A stretch of DNA of 64,000 nucleotides from Rhopalosiphum padi (lineage: Eukaryota; Arthropoda; Insecta; Hemiptera; Aphididae): assembly GCF_020882245.1 (NCBI RefSeq), contig NC_083599.1, forward strand, positions 19,602,865 to 19,666,864. The letters are read 5' to 3'. Positions 28,201 through 40,700 of this stretch are shown one piece after another (position 1 is the first letter of the stretch; the number at the start of each line of letters is the position of its first letter). Both the position numbers and the translations under genes were made by a program. The notes below the pieces were generated by a model that saw nothing but the letters and a program-made list of their open reading frames with translations, was not told the DNA's origin and searched no databases.

Positions 28201-28850
28201 GAATTTTCTATCAGCTAATGAGGTAAGTTGCAAAGAAATAAGAACTGGAGAATAATCAGGCAGACGGCGATACATTTTTAATAAATATCCAGTAAAATAA
28301 AAAACCCACATTGAATGCGCTCTAAAAGATAGCTATTGTAATTGTATGTGAGCAATGTGAGCCCCATTTTATAGACTTAATTGGCGCAACTAATTTATAC
28401 TGAACGCAAATACAAGAATTTTTAGTGTCTTACAACAAGACGATTCTCTATAAATATAATATATGTGTGTATAAAATGTTAATTTCGAGTCAAAAACCAT
28501 GCCTAAGTCACTGACCGTGTTTCCTGCATGTTTAAACCTAGCTTTGAACGCTAAGAGATCTATAAACAATTATTTAATAACATCGTAATCTGAAGCGAAT
28601 GAGAAAAACTATTAACAGTAGTCGTTCAAAATGAAATATTATCGTACCACTAGTCACTACGTAGGTAAAAAGTTATAACTGTTACAATTGTTATGATTAT
28701 TATCTAAAAACCTTGTACGGAGGCAAGCCACTGACAATATTAATCCACATATATTTAGTGTGTAGGTCAGTAGTTGTATACTACAACCATGGTTGAATAT
28801 TGAAATACTATTATCACAATACCTCTCACTAATCACAGTAAACACAAAAC
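22260..28850. other. AT-rich spacer, no gene seen
   Basis: I see no supported coding exon. Repeat pieces include, on the minus strand at about 22,998-23,052, the end of a dispersed repeat (CAGTGGCGTAATTACGGGGG) of a type common in arthropods. A lone hAT-like end lies at about 25,917-25,960 (AGAGTGGTCCAACTGGTCCA), and the MITE at 26,954-27,125 is listed separately. Confidence 0.55.
26954..27125. mobile_element. 172-bp hAT-type MITE with perfect 8-bp target duplication
   Basis: The termini CAAGGGTGCCCAA and TTTGGGCACCCTTG are inverted. The element is flanked on both sides by the identical octamer GTCTAGAC (26,946-26,953 and 27,126-27,133). An 8-bp duplication and short terminal repeats are diagnostic of hAT elements. 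Subterminal GGCGGGC motifs resemble the hAT end described at 31,451. Confidence 0.92.
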
Positions 28851-29247
28851 GAATTCTTCCTGCCGGTTATCGTTAACGGACGCTTTACAGCCTTACGAGA
28901 CCGGAGACTTGGTCTTTGTGAGAACTGTCCTAAGGTTGTAAACAATAAATGTTAACAAATAAGCAATATATAATTATTTTCCAACGGCAGTGAAGCTTGC
29001 GAGTTGCGATAGCTCGTAATAAATATCGTTATTGTTTAATGTTTTTTAACTTAAAATGTTTACCGAGAGTTTTGCCTAATTATTATTTCGAAAAACGTTG
29101 AACAAACACTATTACGTTTCTTATTTCGCGCCTACGTAATCGTTTCTTTGTGTTTCTTTTATTTGTTAAACGGTTTTTGTTTCCAAAATATAATACTGAA
29201 ATTAATTAATTCGGTCTCAATTCTCAAGCTTTATTCAACTATACAAA
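28850..29247 (+). promoter_or_regulatory. Promoter and 5' UTR region of NCAPH
   Basis: A CpG-containing block between the upstream AT-rich spacer and the NCAPH start codon at 29,248. It includes sequence such as CTTACGAGACCGGAGACTTG near 28,890. No TATA box stands out, as usual for a housekeeping-type gene. The transcription start is not determinable from sequence alone. Confidence 0.4.
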
Positions 29248-32200
29248 ATGGAAATAGACCCCAGTACATCGGTATGTTTATGGTCGATTAAGAAGACGCT
29301 TCATCCGCATGCGTTGTCTCCGTCCTAGAAACTTACAATATAGTAAAAACCGTTTCACGCGGGCAAGGACCACTTAGGTTGTAGTCCTAGTTAAGCAACC
29401 AAGTTTACCACTAAAAATAAGAGATTTTAGACTGTGCAACATCGTTTTTATTTTTTCGATATCAGAACTACAAAAAAAGTTATTCAAGTTTAAAAAATAC
29501 AAAAATAATGGATTTTGAAACGATAAGAACTTTTTTTGTATATTAGTGATCAAAAAACTAAAAATGATGTTGCACAGCCAATGTTTCCTTTTTATACTGT
29601 GAAAATTGGGTTGTTTAACTTAAACTACAGCCATAGTGGTTCTTGCCTGTATGAAATAGTTTTTACTATGTTTATTTTTTTAAGACGGCGACAACACATG
29701 CGGATAAATTGCCACCTGCTTGTGTTGTCTCCGTCTTACTAACACGTAGCATACCAAAATATACACTCAGCAGTTCCAATTTTATGTGTTTAGCTTAAAT
29801 ATTAGAGTTTAATGACCTATTAATCAAACTTAAAGTATAGAACATTTCTATGTTTTCTTGTTTAATTTTTAAACAAGTTAGGAGTATGTAAAATATTTAT
29901 ATTTAAAAATACTCATGATTCACTTAACATTAAAGTATTGTGAAAAAACTAACAATAGAATACAGAAAATGTTCGTACATTTAAGTTTGACATACGGTTA
30001 TTTCACTCTAATATTTAAGAGAATGTCATACCCACATGTGTTGTCTCCGTCTTACACATATATGACATAGACAAAACGCGTTTACACAGTCTGAGTAAAA
30101 CTCGCTCAATTTTGGTTATAGAGTAAATATACCCATTATAAAATTAAACAATGAAAATATTTTGGAGAGCAAGTCGATGAGATTTTTTTCATTATTCTCA
30201 GAATAACGTTCATTACAGGTATTATTTAGAAATAGTGAAAATTTAAAAAATGTTAAACAACCTTTTACTTTTCAAGATTTTAATTCTTTAAGAAAAACTC
30301 ATTGTCTTGACCTCCAAAATATTATCATCTTTTAATTTTATAGTAAGTATAGTAAGTAAGTATATTTACTCTAGAACCAAAATTGAGCGACTCTGACTGT
30401 GTAATCGCATTTTGTCCATGTTGTACGTGTATACGACGGAGACAACACATATGGGTGCGACGTCCTCTTAAGCTAAACACAAAACTTAAACTGCTGAACG
30501 TACATTTTGGTACAATATACGTTAGTAAGACAGAGAAAACACATGCTGGTATAACGTTCTTTGAATATTGTTTTAAGCTAAAAATTAATAAATTGTTTAC
30601 ATTATATTATAATTCTTATAGACATCACATATCCTATCTGATTCGTCGGACGATGATGATAACCACCATGCAAACTTATCTACTGAAGAAATATGTAATA
30701 AGATTAAGACATTTCGTAATTTATGTTTTGGAAACGTAAGTATAATTATTATAAATGTATTATAAAATGTAAATATTAACTTTTGACCCATGTCCATACC
30801 AAGGAAAGACTTGACCAAAACTATTTGTTGCCCATTTTACTGACAAAATATACAGCAAGTATCTATTCAAATAATAATATGCACTCTAATAAGTAATTGT
30901 TTGCATATTATACGCTCCTACAAATAAGTGTATTTATTTATTATAAGATAAAATTATAAGCTATAATTTAATAACTTTTAGGCATTAGGTAACGCTGCTT
31001 CTGGTTGCAATTAATTAGTATCAATATATGACCACCAAACAATTTTTCTACCTTTAAAAAATGTTTAATATATAATAAAGTCTTCACTAAAGATTTTTTG
31101 TTGACATATGGTAGACCTTATAATCTTATTTATGCTAGGTGATTATTTTATTGAAGAATATTTATTATTTTATAAATTACCAGTCAGTTTTTAAAATTAT
31201 TTTTTTATATAAATTTCAGTCATTGAAAAACCATATAGGTAATTGAAAAAATCGGTTTTTTATCATTATTAATTTTTTGGGATAAGTAATTTATGATATA
31301 AGTTATAAGTACATATTTAAATTTTAGAGGATCAACATTTTGTTATGTATTCCAAACCACTCATTTACATTTAAAACACTTGTAAAGTACAATTTTAAGC
31401 TGTGGTTGACCATAGTAGAATTTGGCTATTTAAAAATCTACAATCTAGATCAGCGGTCACCACTACAAGGCCCGCGGGCCGAATGTGATACTTTAACAAA
31501 TTTAGTGCGGCCCGCACTAAAATTAAATTGTACATCTTAAAATCCAAAATTCTGTAAACTAATGTGTCATTAATGAACTTTTTCCTACAATACCCTTTCC
31601 TAACAAAATATCCTCTCATTTTATTATTTTCCACTAAATTTAAATAGTTGTACATTTTTATATTTTTTTTAATTATTATCATTAAAAATGTATGCGGCCC
31701 GCAAGTAATTTAAAAAAATTACAATTGGCCCTTTCTAAAATACTAGAGGGGACCGCTGATCTAGATAGTAGACACTAATGGATAGATAAAATAGTTCTAG
31801 TCAAATTGGAATTTCTAATTTAGAATTATATGATTTTTACATATACCCAAGACAATTACAAGTGTGTTGATAAATTGTAAGTCATTGATATAAATCTTAT
31901 GAACCGTACAAGTCACACGATTAAGATTTTAATAAAATTAATTTATATTTTAGCTTGTAAAACGTTGCATCGAAACATTAAAAAAACTTTTTATCATTTC
32001 CTCCATCTAGTCTATGAGAATCATTTCTGCTTTGAATAAATAACTTAAAAATATATGTGGTCATTCATGAAAAATTAAAACTAAAAATTATATTGATAAA
32101 AATAACTAAAGAAAAAAATATTTCAAATATCACAACTAATAGTTATTAAAATAATTACTAATAATACGCTTATACAAAAATACATAATGATTTTATGACA

Positions 32201-35200
32201 TGCAATATCTTCAATAGGTTTTTCTATACACATTTTTAACAGTTATAAAAAAAATGTTAAAAGTAACTTCTTGTGTCAAAGTGTCATTTCTTGATAAAAG
32301 GCACTTGTAAATAAATAGTGAATAATTGTCAGCACAACAAGCAGTTAAGTTGAAAGATAATTTTTGGGTAATATGAAGGCTTGCAGCTTACAAATTGAGT
32401 TTATTTTCCTTTACAATTTAGCAAAATTACACTTATAATTCACTACTCTATAAAATATTACAGTTAAGCTTACTAATTATTAAGTTAAAAGGATATGATG
32501 CCTATTTAAGAGGTCTTCCTCCTAAACAATATATAGCATAATATTAATGTTTAGCAGAGTCCGTTTTATATTATAATTTTCATTAAGTATTCATATAAAT
32601 TTCACGACAAGAATATATCTGTTTTGTGTCATAGACCTTTTTCACCTTTTTAATTTTAAAGTGAGTTGAACACTTTTAAATTCAAATATTTAACATAGTA
32701 TTTATAACTTGTTTTACAATTAAAAATATAACATACTAAATTAAAAATGTTCTTACTTTTAATTTTGACAATAAATATATTTACTGAAATATTAAAATTT
32801 ACTATACAAAATTAACTCAGCTAATTTGCTAAATTATATATTTGTAAAATGGTGGTGTCACACTTGCTGTGAGCATCATAGAAAATTTAATAATTATTAA
32901 TTAAAATAATTATTGCTCATTAGTCATTACAAACTAAAAATTAACTTTTTTTTAAATTTATTTTTTAGAAAATAAATGTTTCCAATGCATTTGACATTGA
33001 TATGATCGGATATTTTTACTCTTGGTTGGAGAAAAAGAAAAGCTCAATCTTTGAGGAACATAATGATGTTACATCTGTAAGAAGTTAACAAATTTTTTTT
33101 ATTTAGAGTTAGATTTTAATTGTATTGATCTATAATAATTTTATTTATTTGTTAGTTCCAAGAGATCAGTGACTATCTAGAAGCTTCGGCAAAAGTCTAT
33201 TCTTATCGTGTTGACAATTTTTCAGAAACAACTAGTAAATTAGTTGAGCAATTTAAATCCATGAATTACAACAAAAATACAGCAAAAACCGATGATAATA
33301 ATGCACCTAAAATTCAAAAATCAAAGGTAAATATCAAAATTTAATTACTGTTAATTTAAAATTATGTACATAATTATTATTTTTAAATAAATAAATAAAT
33401 AATTTCTATGGAGTTTAGAGACAAAAAATGATGCTGACTACATTTGATAAATTAAGGCGTAAACCAAATGAAAATGAAAGTTCTATCAATCCGGCTTTAA
33501 TAAATCATAGGATTTCTAGCTTTAATTGTAATGAATTATTTTCCACTAATCGTCCATCTCACCATCTTAATTCATTGTACTTCAATAAATCCTTGGCAGA
33601 AGAAATGAAAACTTCTAATGACATAAAAAAAAAATATGATGAAAAAAAAAACAATGAAACAATAGAAGTTGATAAAAGTTTTTTTCATATAATGGGTATT
33701 TCAATTATCTATGAAAATTTTTCACTGTTAGATTTAATTAGAAAATAATATAATTATTTTTTATAGATGAAATTTCCAAAGGAGCTATCTGCCCTGAATT
33801 TAAAGGTTTTGTAGCTGAACATGACAAAATTGAAAATTCAAACGATGATCAATTGAATGGTATTGAGTATCGCTTTGATCCTACTAATTATCAAAATACT
33901 TGTGATGACTCTATAAGTATTGATCAAGATAATGATGAATCAGATAATAATGAACCTGATAATAATGAACCCGATAATAATGAACCCGATAATAATGAAC
34001 CCGATAATAATGAACCTGATAATAATGAACTTGGTATATGTATATGATAATTACTTAAAAGCCCATGGATATCTTTGTTTTTCTTTTACAAGAATGTATA
34101 TAAATAAACATTTTTTATACACTTCTTAAAAGTAAATTAAATTTATAACTTGTAATATTCATTATTATCAGATATCCAAGGGCTATAATAATATGTTTCA
34201 CGTGCAAAGAATTATAATAATTATAATATATATTAAAGATTCCAATTCAAATGATAAAAATACAACAGTACTTGATGGACTATTGGAATGTATTGATAAT
34301 GTTGATAGAGACTATAGCTTTTTTAATCCTAAACTCCTTGCCAACTGGAAAGGACCAAAAGCCTGGAAAGCTCAAGCAATGATGAAAGCATTAAAATCGT
34401 GCACTCCAAGTAATATAAAAAATAAAAAAAATTGTGTATAATATAATTGAATTTCTTTAAATTACTTACAATATCTACGATAAAATGATTATCTAATTTG
34501 TGTTTTAATTTATAGCTGAACGAAAAGACATTATTTCAAACACCGATGATAATATTGATGAAATCACACAGACAAATATTAAACCACCTAAATCTTGTAA
34601 AAAACGAAATAAAGTTAAGAATGATAAAATTCAAATAGATTGGTTAGATATGAGCCAAATAACTGAAATATTGAAAAAAAAAGTTCAAAGTAAAGAAAAA
34701 ATATTACCTCGTACACTACAAAAGTGGGATCCACTTGACAATATATCTGATACACAATCAATTGTTGTCGATATTAAATATAAGTAAGCAATTCTAATAG
34801 CAATTATTTTTTTTTAACTGCATTGCTATAACTAATGTAGCCTAAAATTATATAATTAAGGATACATTAAAAAAAACTAATAATCTGCTCAAGAGTTAAT
34901 CATTTTTAATGTTTGCTTTATTTTATTTATGTGAAATAAAACTCATATGTATTTTATAACTATTACTACTTATAAAAATTTAATGGTATGCAATAATATA
35001 TTATGTTATAAAAATAAATTTTTTATTAGCCCATGTATAATTAATATTTATTATTTATTATTGAAATTAAAGGTTTCATTTTTTACAATATGCTGAAATT
35101 AAACCAGATTGGTGGCTGCGTTACAAAACTCTAGAAGAGGACAATCATTCTGAGGCTTCAAATTCCTATGAGGTAGAAATTAAAATTGTATTAGTAAAAT

Positions 35201-37724
35201 ATAATATGTTGTACATAGATATCCGGCCCAACTGGTCAATGCGCATTCGCTCATAGCATTAATACCATTATATAACGCCTTGTTTTATTGTTCTGTAATT
35301 TAATATTTATAACTATTACTATGACAGGTACTGATGCCCTTAAACAACTGAAAATAGAAAATAAGTACTCATAAAGTTATCCGTTTGTCTAAGCATGTTT
35401 TCCTCTTTCTATACACACCACATATTATATACTTAATATAGTAGTACTTTAATTCTTCAGATACATTAGCTGCTTTTGCATCTAAATGGCTAGATCAATG
35501 GTTCTTAACCTTTTTTGGTTCATTGATAAACCTCATACTAAATCATAAATTAAAAAAAAAAAAAAAAAATGTCTTATTCTTATTCAAAAGTTTTTAAAAC
35601 ATATTTGTAACAAAACAAGCATTGCTCAGAAAGCTTCAGAAAACATTGCAAAGTGCATCGAAATTCCGGCCCTAATAATGAAATTATGATTATTATATTA
35701 ATACATTCAAATTACCAAATTAAAACAAATTTGTTCAATAAGTTTGTTTAAGTATAAACCTATATTTGTTTATCCAATATGCCTTAATGCTTCGTTGATT
35801 TTTAATTTTTAACAATTATATTACAATTAAATATTTGTTTTTTAATTTTTTATTTAATTTTTTACTGTTTGTTATAATAAATTATATCCAATAGTTAAAT
35901 AGTAACATTTATTTAACTTTTTAAGTTTTTTTTTAACTAACTACAAATGACTATATGCATTTTAATTATTTTGTTAATCTTCATGGACTTCCTCACTTTG
36001 ACTTTACTTTGACCTAAATCAAAAATATTTTAGGGGCCATCATCAATAAAATGGTTGGTAGTTATTGCATTTATAAAAATTATTAATTTTTATTAACAAA
36101 AAAGTATTATTAATTGATTTTAATTTCAATCATTAAACATACAGTCCAAGTTAACTAATGTAACATAAATCACCCAAATCATGCTTGTACAAGACTTAAA
36201 GTAATTAATGGTCTTAACCTAATTGTCACTTTGATCTCGTGTAACTTAAATGGATAGCTCTTGCAAGACTAGTAGTTAGTAAAAATCAACCTAACTGATA
36301 TGAAAAATGGATGATTTTATTAAATCTAGTTCCATAAACTAGAAAATTAAGTAATATTGGTTTTGTACAATTATCGATCAGTTACTAATGTCAGATGTAT
36401 TATAGAAAATATTACAAATTTATCATACTCTCTTGTTGAGCCTAAACTTTATAGTTTGAAAAATGTATTGTTTAACAAATTTTATTTTAAAGTTAAACAA
36501 TTTATTTTGACTAATAATTTGATAATTTTACTTTATTTTTAAAAGTAATTTAATTAATTTGAATCTATCTACCAAATTAATAAACTGGATTAGTATTATG
36601 GTATTAACACTATGGACGCATGTGAAATGTGCATAAATCAGTCTGGTATAGAATACTAACATAGTTAGTCCATGTACACATTATTTAAACAGGTATCCAG
36701 GTATCTAGATTATGGAGTATTATAGAAAATATAATTTCTAAATTGTATTCCTTATACATACATAGAATATCTCTGTAAATTCTTAGGAAAGATATAATTT
36801 GTTTTAATGTATGAATATAATTATTTTTAGAATATCAATGATTGTGATGAAGACGTTGAACAACCCATGGAAATTGATTGTGAAGACTCTGAACAGTTAA
36901 ATAAAATAACTCATGGAGAAAATTATGATAAATTTGCCACCTTAGATGTATCTGAAGAGGTAATTTATAAAATATTTATGCAGTAGCGTAACTTAAAGAT
37001 CAGAGGGTTTGAACGCACCTGGGCTCATTATAACATCTTTAATAATAAGTGTTATGAAACCTTAGGATTGGCGAGACAATCTCAAGGGTTCCGCCAGATT
37101 TATGTGATTATTGAGAAACTATTACATATATATTATATTTGGATTATTTATATTGTTAAAAATTATTATTTTATATAATTTATAAAAAAAAAGGGGGGGG
37201 GAGGTTCTACAAAACTCAAACTATTTCTCCAGGGTGCCGTGGCCGTAAAAGTTTGGGAACTGCTGATATAAACATCATAAATACAATATATTTTCAATCT
37301 CTAATTATAATTGTTCAGTCTAAATTGATTTTTTTTTCTAGTTGACCCCCAATGCTGATATTATAGCCGACATTAAAACTGAATCGAGGATGGATATAGC
37401 AGAATTAAAAAAAGAAATATCTAATATTATTGATGAAGAATGTGTAGTAAGTGTCTTAAGTTCTAATGATGTTAAATGTTTTATTTATAATCTTAATTAT
37501 TTTCAAAGGAAACTAACAACAGCAGTGAATGGAGTTTAAAATTATCGTTTTTTAACTTGTTATTAAAATTACGAATTAATGAACGAGATGGACTTTCAAT
37601 ACCTATTGTATATGTTGGCCTACTTCATTTAGCAAATGAACGAGGTTTGAAATTATTCCAAGAACATTGTACCATAAATGATATGGAAGAAACTTTTATT
37701 GCCAAACCAATGAAAAAAAATTAA
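29248..37724 (+). CDS. Condensin complex subunit 2 (NCAPH/Barren), 12 exons
   Basis: Kleisin subunit of condensin I, which closes the SMC2-SMC4 ring and recruits the HEAT subunits for mitotic chromosome condensation. CDS exons: 29,248-29,271; 30,622-30,735; 32,969-33,076; 33,156-33,326; 33,419-33,695; 33,767-34,033; 34,239-34,409; 34,516-34,783; 35,073-35,172; 36,831-36,959; 37,342-37,446; 37,509-37,724. All junctions are GT-AG and keep frame, giving 649 residues (fly and human proteins are about 735-741). Family hallmarks: N-terminal NAFDIDMIGYFYSWL (52-66) and LEASAKVYSYRVD (90-102), the SMC-binding region; ICPEFKGF in exon 6; YSFFNPKLLANWKGPKAW (346-363); C-terminal winged-helix IPIVYVGLLHLANERGLKLF (609-628). 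An acidic DNNEP tandem repeat occupies 291-320. The exon 7 donor is uncertain: AA|GTAATA at 34,409 or T|GTGTAT at 34,433, both in frame. Codon use is AT-rich. It converges with TfIIA-S. Confidence 0.95.
29292..29705. mobile_element. Palindromic TTAA-type MITE, copy 1 (NCAPH intron 1)
   Basis: The left arm starts after TTAA (29,288-29,291) with GAAGACGCTTCATCCGCATG followed by CGTTGTCTCCGTC. The right arm (about 29,560-29,705) is its inverted copy, ending ...GACGGCGACAACACATGCGGAT. The arms match over about 150 bp around a centre near 29,500. The outermost 15 bp of the right terminus is missing, apparently lost at the junction with the next copy. Confidence 0.75.
29714..30552. mobile_element. 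Palindromic TTAA-type MITE, copy 2, split by a nested insertion
   Basis: The left arm, from CCTGCTTGTGTTGTCTCCGT to about 29,880, is mirrored by two separated pieces: 29,890-30,018 and 30,468-30,552. These pieces are contiguous once the nested element at 30,019-30,467 is removed. The right terminus ends in ...CAGAGAAAACACATGCTGG, an inverted, diverged copy of the family end. Confidence 0.75.
30019..30467. mobile_element. 449-bp palindromic MITE nested in copy 2, TTAA target duplication
   Basis: It is flanked by TTAA on both sides (30,015-30,018 and 30,468-30,471). The termini are GAGAATGTCATACCCACATG and, inverted from the right, GAGGACGTCGCACCCATATG, each followed by TGTTGTCTCCGTC. The arms pair to about 30,140 and from 30,360. 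No ORF is present. TTAA specificity is that of piggyBac-like elements, although the terminus does not start with the CCC usual for that superfamily. Confidence 0.8.
30736..32968 (+). other. NCAPH intron 2
   Basis: A GT-AG intron (GTAAGT donor, TTTTTTAG acceptor). It is AT-rich and carries the hAT-type MITE at 31,451-31,758; otherwise nothing recognisable. Confidence 0.8.
31451..31758. mobile_element. 308-bp hAT-type MITE with perfect 8-bp target duplication
   Basis: The ends CAGCGGTCACC and GGGGACCGCTG are inverted repeats with one mismatch or gap. Inner motifs GGCCCGCGGGCC and GCGGCCCGC are typical of hAT/Charlie-like termini. The octamer ATCTAGAT is repeated exactly at 31,443-31,450 and 31,759-31,766. 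Confidence 0.93.
33943..34032 (+). repeat. Coding 15-bp minisatellite (6 units) in NCAPH exon 6
   Basis: Six tandem copies of GATAATAATGAACCC (with CCT/CTT variants) encode DNNEP x5 and a final DNNEL. They sit in the acidic linker of the kleisin. Unit-to-unit identity is very high, so copy number is probably variable between alleles. Confidence 0.95.
35173..36830 (+). other. NCAPH intron 9 with hAT end fragment
   Basis: A GT-AG intron. At 35,496 a hAT-like left end (CAATGGTTCTTAACCTTTTT) follows GGCTAGAT and runs into a poly-A tract of about 20 at 35,551. A matching right end was not found. The rest is AT-rich without features. Confidence 0.6.
37187..37265 (-). repeat. hAT-like terminus in NCAPH intron 10
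   Basis: Read on the minus strand it starts CAGCAGTTCCCAAACTTTTA and continues with CGGCCACGGCACCC, a sequence type typical of hAT ends. It is preceded on the + strand by a poly-A/poly-G run (37,183-37,201). The opposite terminus is not clear, though an AGGGTTCCGCCAG segment near 37,084 may belong to the same element. Confidence 0.55.
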
Positions 37725-40700
37725 ATGTATTTTATGATTGGTAAACCATTTGATTATTCTTATTTTATATTTTTCGACTGTTGTTTAATAACTTTTTTAA
37801 ATTGTGCTTTCCTTTTTTTATATTTTCATTTCAAAATAGTTAGCATTAAATGTATAATTAAGAAATATTTAATATATAAGTAAACTAATACAAAATCATC
37901 ATTTATTGCTCAATATTTTAGTTTAAATTTAATTTATTAATGGTACATTGTGGCAGGAGAAGATGGAAAATAAGTATCTATTTGTTTTCTGCATTCGTGC
38001 TCCATCAGTGACACAATTCCAAAATCCAAAAGTTTCATAATACTTTATTTAATTTAAGATATAATAAAGTTGTTTCATGTTTATTTAAAAATTTAAAATA
38101 TTTGTTCTAACATGTAATATTAATGTATTTAAAAAAAATATCATGAAAATATTAATTTTAATTCTACTGTTAAATAAACTACTATTAAATTTAATATAAA
38201 TGTATTTATTTATCTGATTGCGCGTTCTTAACTCTTCAATATGCTAATAATAATATACTGTTGGCTTTTAAAATAATTTTAGTTTATAGTCCATGGTTCC
38301 CACTAAATTATATCATGTAGAGTTGAATATTATGTTATTTAACTTGTAGATGATGTGTTATTAACATTTTGTTACCTATTTTTAATACACTGAATGTGTA
38401 ATTAATTTCCATAATAGCCAATAATTCTGATGGCACATTTTTTTAGAGATGGCTATTTATAATATTTAGTCTATTTTGATTTCTTCTGTATCAGTTACAG
38501 TTTGTTAAATTAGAATTTTATAGTTCCCGATTGGAAAAATATTTAAAAAAAATAAAGAAAATTGCTACTTGGTAAAACGTTTCTGATAGTATTACAACCA
38601 AAGGGATTAAAATTATTATTCTTTTATTAGAAAATAAAATTTCTGAAAATGTAAGTATCTACATTAAACTCATGAGCGCAGTCATAACCATAAACGTGTT
38701 CTGAAAAGTATCCATTTATTACTCTATATTATATTTCTAATTATTTTGATTGTAAGAGCAGTTCATGTCAATAAAAATATATTTTTTATGTACATATCTG
38801 CGTATGGCATATTAATTTTGTGAGCATTCTAGTTTGCAAAATTGTCCATTTCAAGCACACTGATTGATTAATAGCTATTTTTTCTATTATGAGCATTTGA
38901 AATAATTATCAATATACCCAATGCTTCCATAATAAAATTAAATAAATATTCAGCAGAGGCGGAATAGCTTGGGAGACACAATATCTCCCTAAGCTGTTAA
39001 AAATATAATATTATAAACCACTGGTCAATTCAAGAATGATGAAAAGTTTTTGAAACAAATATACTAATATTGTAAGAAAAGTACTTTTTTTATTATTATT
39101 TGGCCGATGGCACCAGAAGCCAGATGGACTGAGAAAACATGCTAGTTTGAGTACCTAGTTGACTCAATATATGGGATGAAGGCTGTTAAACATTTGATAT
39201 TACCACAGATTAAATAAAACTTTTTAATCTGTGATATTAATGATAAATTTATTTTAAAAAGTACCAAACAGTTTGAATCCACAACATGAATTAAGAAAAA
39301 GTAGTGTAGTTGTGTAATTATTCTTAGTTCATGATCCACAAATAGTAAGCCAACTTAAAAATAAATATAGTGATGAATTTATTATTTAACCGTACAATTT
39401 ATAAATTATAACATTTTTCAGTAATTATATATTTGTAAAATTATTCAACCAACATTCATGTTTTTTTTTAACAAACAATAAATGATAAAAGTAATGGGTT
39501 AAAGTAAACCATAAAAATATATACTCTATTCGGAATGAGATCATACCTCGGCGGCAACCAGTTTTCATCGAGCGACAGTCAGACAACACCCGTTTGTCCA
39601 CCCTATCGAGTCAACTATCTGTAGGCCTGCTGTGTAGTAAAGCCACACCCATGCGCACAAGCTGGCCACCGAGGTACGATCTCATTCCAAATAGAGTATA
39701 CACTAGTGCAAATGAGATGAAATTAAATAAAAGCTTACTTAATTTATGCTCATCATAATTTAAAATTATTTGTATAGGTATTTATCAATTTGTATTGTAT
39801 TTACTACAGTATTAACTATTTTTTATCTTATAGAAATGTTAATTATGTTTAATATACATTTTATTTTGTTTTATTAGACGTGCACATAGGCGCAATTTCA
39901 GTTTTTAACTTGGAGGGGCTTTACAACATATTTAATTGAAACAATCCGGCGAGAGCCCTCCATGCCCTTGTTCAAATACTAATATATTTATCTCACCCAC
40001 TTTTCTACATTTTTAATAATACATCTATTACTAAAATGAAAAATATTTTAATTAAAGCAAATAACAACATTTAGGTACTTACATATAATATATTAATATA
40101 ATAAACTTAAGAAAATAATTTCTTCAAACAACGATTACTGTATTATGTAGATTAGATAATTAATAAAGGATTTAATAGTTCAATTAAAATACAAATTTTT
40201 GGAGGGACTAAGCACCTACAAACCTCCTTCTCCCACAAATTTCTCCTATAGACGTAAGAATACTACACCTACTCAAAAAAGGTTATCCATAAACCAAAAA
40301 TAACTTTGCAAACAGATAGACAAAATGGTCGATGTAAGTTTGATTTTGATGTTTTCAACAATTACTAGATTTTCATTGAGTGAAAGTGACACATTTTTTA
40401 GTATACAAATTTAATAGAATGACTAATAAAGCTAAAGCATTTTTTATATTCCCATTTACAAACATAGATATTACATTTATTATAGACTTCACAGTGCTTT
40501 CATTTAAAGATAAAAGTACTATTTTCATAAAATTTAAATTAATAGCATAATATTATACAGCATCTAGCCTAGTTACCCATTGTGTAAGTATATGATGTGG
40601 AGACAATAGAAGTTTGGGAAATAGTTCTCAGAATTTCAACACACGACTAGGATTTTATTATCAATATCATTCTATTTTCTTCTTTTATCAACCACCACTA

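Noticed and set aside
29288..30552. Alternating inverted 20-bp motifs considered as a CRISPR-like or regulatory array
   Set aside because: Spacing is irregular and the motifs are the ends of three palindromic elements.
33920..34129. MIKIMMNQIIMNLIIMN... repeat ORF
   Set aside because: Out-of-frame reading of the NCAPH DNNEP minisatellite.
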